From Aphelenchoides besseyi (taxonomy: Eukaryota; Nematoda; Chromadorea; Rhabditida; Aphelenchoididae): 64,000 bases of DNA. A model generated the notes under the pieces. The model saw nothing but the letters and a program-made list of their open reading frames with translations, was not told the origin of the DNA and made no database searches. Made by a program: the position numbers and the translations under genes. The stretch covers positions 62,001-126,000 of the forward strand of contig JAMPIQ010000006.1 in assembly GCA_024699855.1 (NCBI GenBank). Reading direction: 5' to 3'. Of this stretch, positions 62,591 to 64,000 are shown piece by piece (within the stretch, counting starts at the first letter, position 1; every line of letters starts with the position of its first letter).

Positions 62591-63967
62591 ATGCTCGAGG
62601 GACTTGTCACATGGGTTCTGAACAATTACGTTGGAGAGTATCTGGAGAACTTGAACGCCGATCAGATCTCTGTTGCTCTGCTTCAAGGTCCGTTTTTCTC
62701 TTTGCTTTCGACAGATTTGCGTTGATTTTAAGGTCAAGTTGAGTTGGAGAATGTTCCGTTACGACGAACTGCTCTGCAAAAGTACGACATTCCGTTGGAA
62801 GTACGATCGGGGGTTATCGGGAAGTTGACGTTGAGCGTTCCAATAACTCACATTCGATCGGAGCCATGGGTCTTGAAGATGAGCGATCTGCTGGTTCTTC
62901 TGGGTCCGAATCAAAGCGACGACAATGTTGAGGCTGTGGAGAAGTACGAACAGACTCGAAAGGAACAACAACTCGAGGAGTTGGAAGCAGTTCACAAGGT
63001 CCGTTTTCTTCAGTTTGTGCAGGTGATTGTTCAGTTTAGCGTTCGCTTTTGCGTTCCGCTTCTTTGGAGATGAAAGTGGACGACTCGCAGAACGGTTGGT
63101 GGGGAGCTTCTGTGGTTTCGGCGGTTTCGAATAACATTCAGGTTTGTGGTGCTGTCGTTTCATTTGATCGTTGTTCCAGTTGATTTTGGACAACGTGCAC
63201 ATTCGCTACGAAGACAACGTGACGATGCCCGACGGGTCTCCTTTTCACTTTGGGTTTCGAATTCAAAACATTTCGATTCAAACCACAAACGCTCAATGGG
63301 TATGACGTTCAGAAGAGTTCTAGTTGACTGACTGGTATTTGCAGAAGCCCGGCTTTGTTCGACCCACAGAAGGAGTGAATGTGTTCAAGAAACTGGACAT
63401 CAAAGGCTTTTCGGTGTTCTGGAACTGCGCTCAAGAAGTTCATTTGGATGTGAAGACACCCGAAGATCTCAAACAGATTCTATCGCCTTTGAGCACAAAG
63501 CAGAACACGTACATTCTACGTCCGTTCAGTATGCAGGTTCGCATGGAAAAGAACACGAGCAAATTGCCGCTCAAAAGTCAACCGCCGATTCCACGCTTCA
63601 AAGTATGTTGACTTGTGTTTTGCAGTTCAGAATGTCGTCTTCAGTTTGACTTACGACCCGAGATGATCGAACTGGAGATCTCGAAACGTCAATTAGCTCA
63701 AATACGCCTCCTCACTACGCGCTGGTCGATGTTCGATCGAGCTCGTCAGCATCGAAAATGGCGACCGTTGATTTCAATCAAACAGAATCCGAAGCAGTGG
63801 TGGAAGTTTGCTTGTGGTCGAGTAGTCGAGGAGAACAGACGACAACAGTCCACGGCATCGAAACAGTCAATGCAACAACGAGCTCGTCTAATGAACGGCT
63901 ACTGTCGAGCCTACAGACGACGACTACGCGCTTTTCTTGCCGATGAAATGGCTAAACAACAGAAACT
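62591..63967 (+). CDS. VPS13D: VPS13D, N-terminal part
   Basis: Exons 62591-62687, 62733-62998, 63040-63141, 63180-63299, 63345-63602 and 63645-63967 encode about 389 residues before the window ends. The start [20 protein letters not shown] and [20 protein letters not shown] are characteristic of VPS13D. They are followed by chorein-domain strands ([56 protein letters not shown]) and a basic helical stretch ([20 protein letters not shown]). VPS13 proteins are rod-shaped lipid-transfer bridges at organelle contact sites, and VPS13D acts on mitochondria, peroxisomes and the Golgi. The frame reaches TAG at 63969, but that TAG lies inside a possible donor (CT|GTAGAC at 63968). As the family is over 3500 residues long, the gene almost certainly continues to the right. 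Confidence 0.85.
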
Positions 63968-64000
63968 GTAGACTTTCTATTCTCTTCAACTAATCCAACG

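Overview
The window looks like gene-dense genomic DNA from a small-genome animal, most likely a nematode. The evidence is direct: almost every gene is split by very short introns (about 38-50 bases) ending in TTTCAG or TTTTAG, and nearly all recognisable products are animal proteins (Kv channel, Polo-like kinase, beta-tubulin, BORA, SLX4, PLAA, ZFR, VPS13D). Several are typical of nematodes: an acyltransferase-3/SGNH protein of the oac/nrf-6 type, a GT14 enzyme and a catalytically dead M1 peptidase homologue. No bacterial, viral or transposon gene was recognised, and no tRNA or rRNA was found. I rebuilt exon structures by hand from splice signals, reading phase and remembered family motifs, so exon edges are predictions.

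Layout. 1-2.4 kb: 5' part of a Kv2-type potassium channel gene (minus). 2.4-10.5 kb: gene-poor. 10.5-17.7 kb (plus): Polo-like kinase, a GSKIP-domain protein, a small unknown protein, and a secreted Ser/Thr-rich M1-peptidase pseudoenzyme. 19.6-21.3 kb: beta-tubulin copy 1 (plus). 21.6-23.2 kb: GT14 glycosyltransferase (minus). 24.3-36.2 kb: a low-complexity secreted protein, an SLX4-like protein and a tail-anchored helical protein in divergent arrangement, D2HGDH, an unknown protein, a TPR protein, an acidic protein and a DOMON/cytochrome b561 protein. 36.8-41.1 kb (minus): an ABCG half-transporter, a sigma-like GST and a BORA-like protein. 41.3-45.1 kb (plus): MTO1 and an MTCH-like carrier. 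45.2-48.8 kb (minus): an oac-type acyltransferase and a small membrane protein. 49.2-52.0 kb (plus): ZFR. 52.2-55.9 kb (minus): FAD synthase and PLAA. 56.3-58.0 kb (minus): beta-tubulin copy 2. 58.9-62.6 kb: two unrecognised beta-rich genes (minus) flanking a small plus-strand gene. 62.6-64 kb (plus): the start of VPS13D.

The genes do not form one pathway, although cell-division and genome-maintenance functions recur (a Polo-like kinase and its activator BORA, two beta-tubulins, SLX4). Mitochondrial functions also recur (MTO1, MTCH, D2HGDH). Divergent pairs with 200-400 bp between start codons suggest shared promoters. The most striking structural feature is the pair of beta-tubulin genes, inverted and about 35 kb apart. 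They share tracts that are almost identical including the introns, while the flanks have diverged, and codon 200 is Phe in one copy and Tyr in the other.
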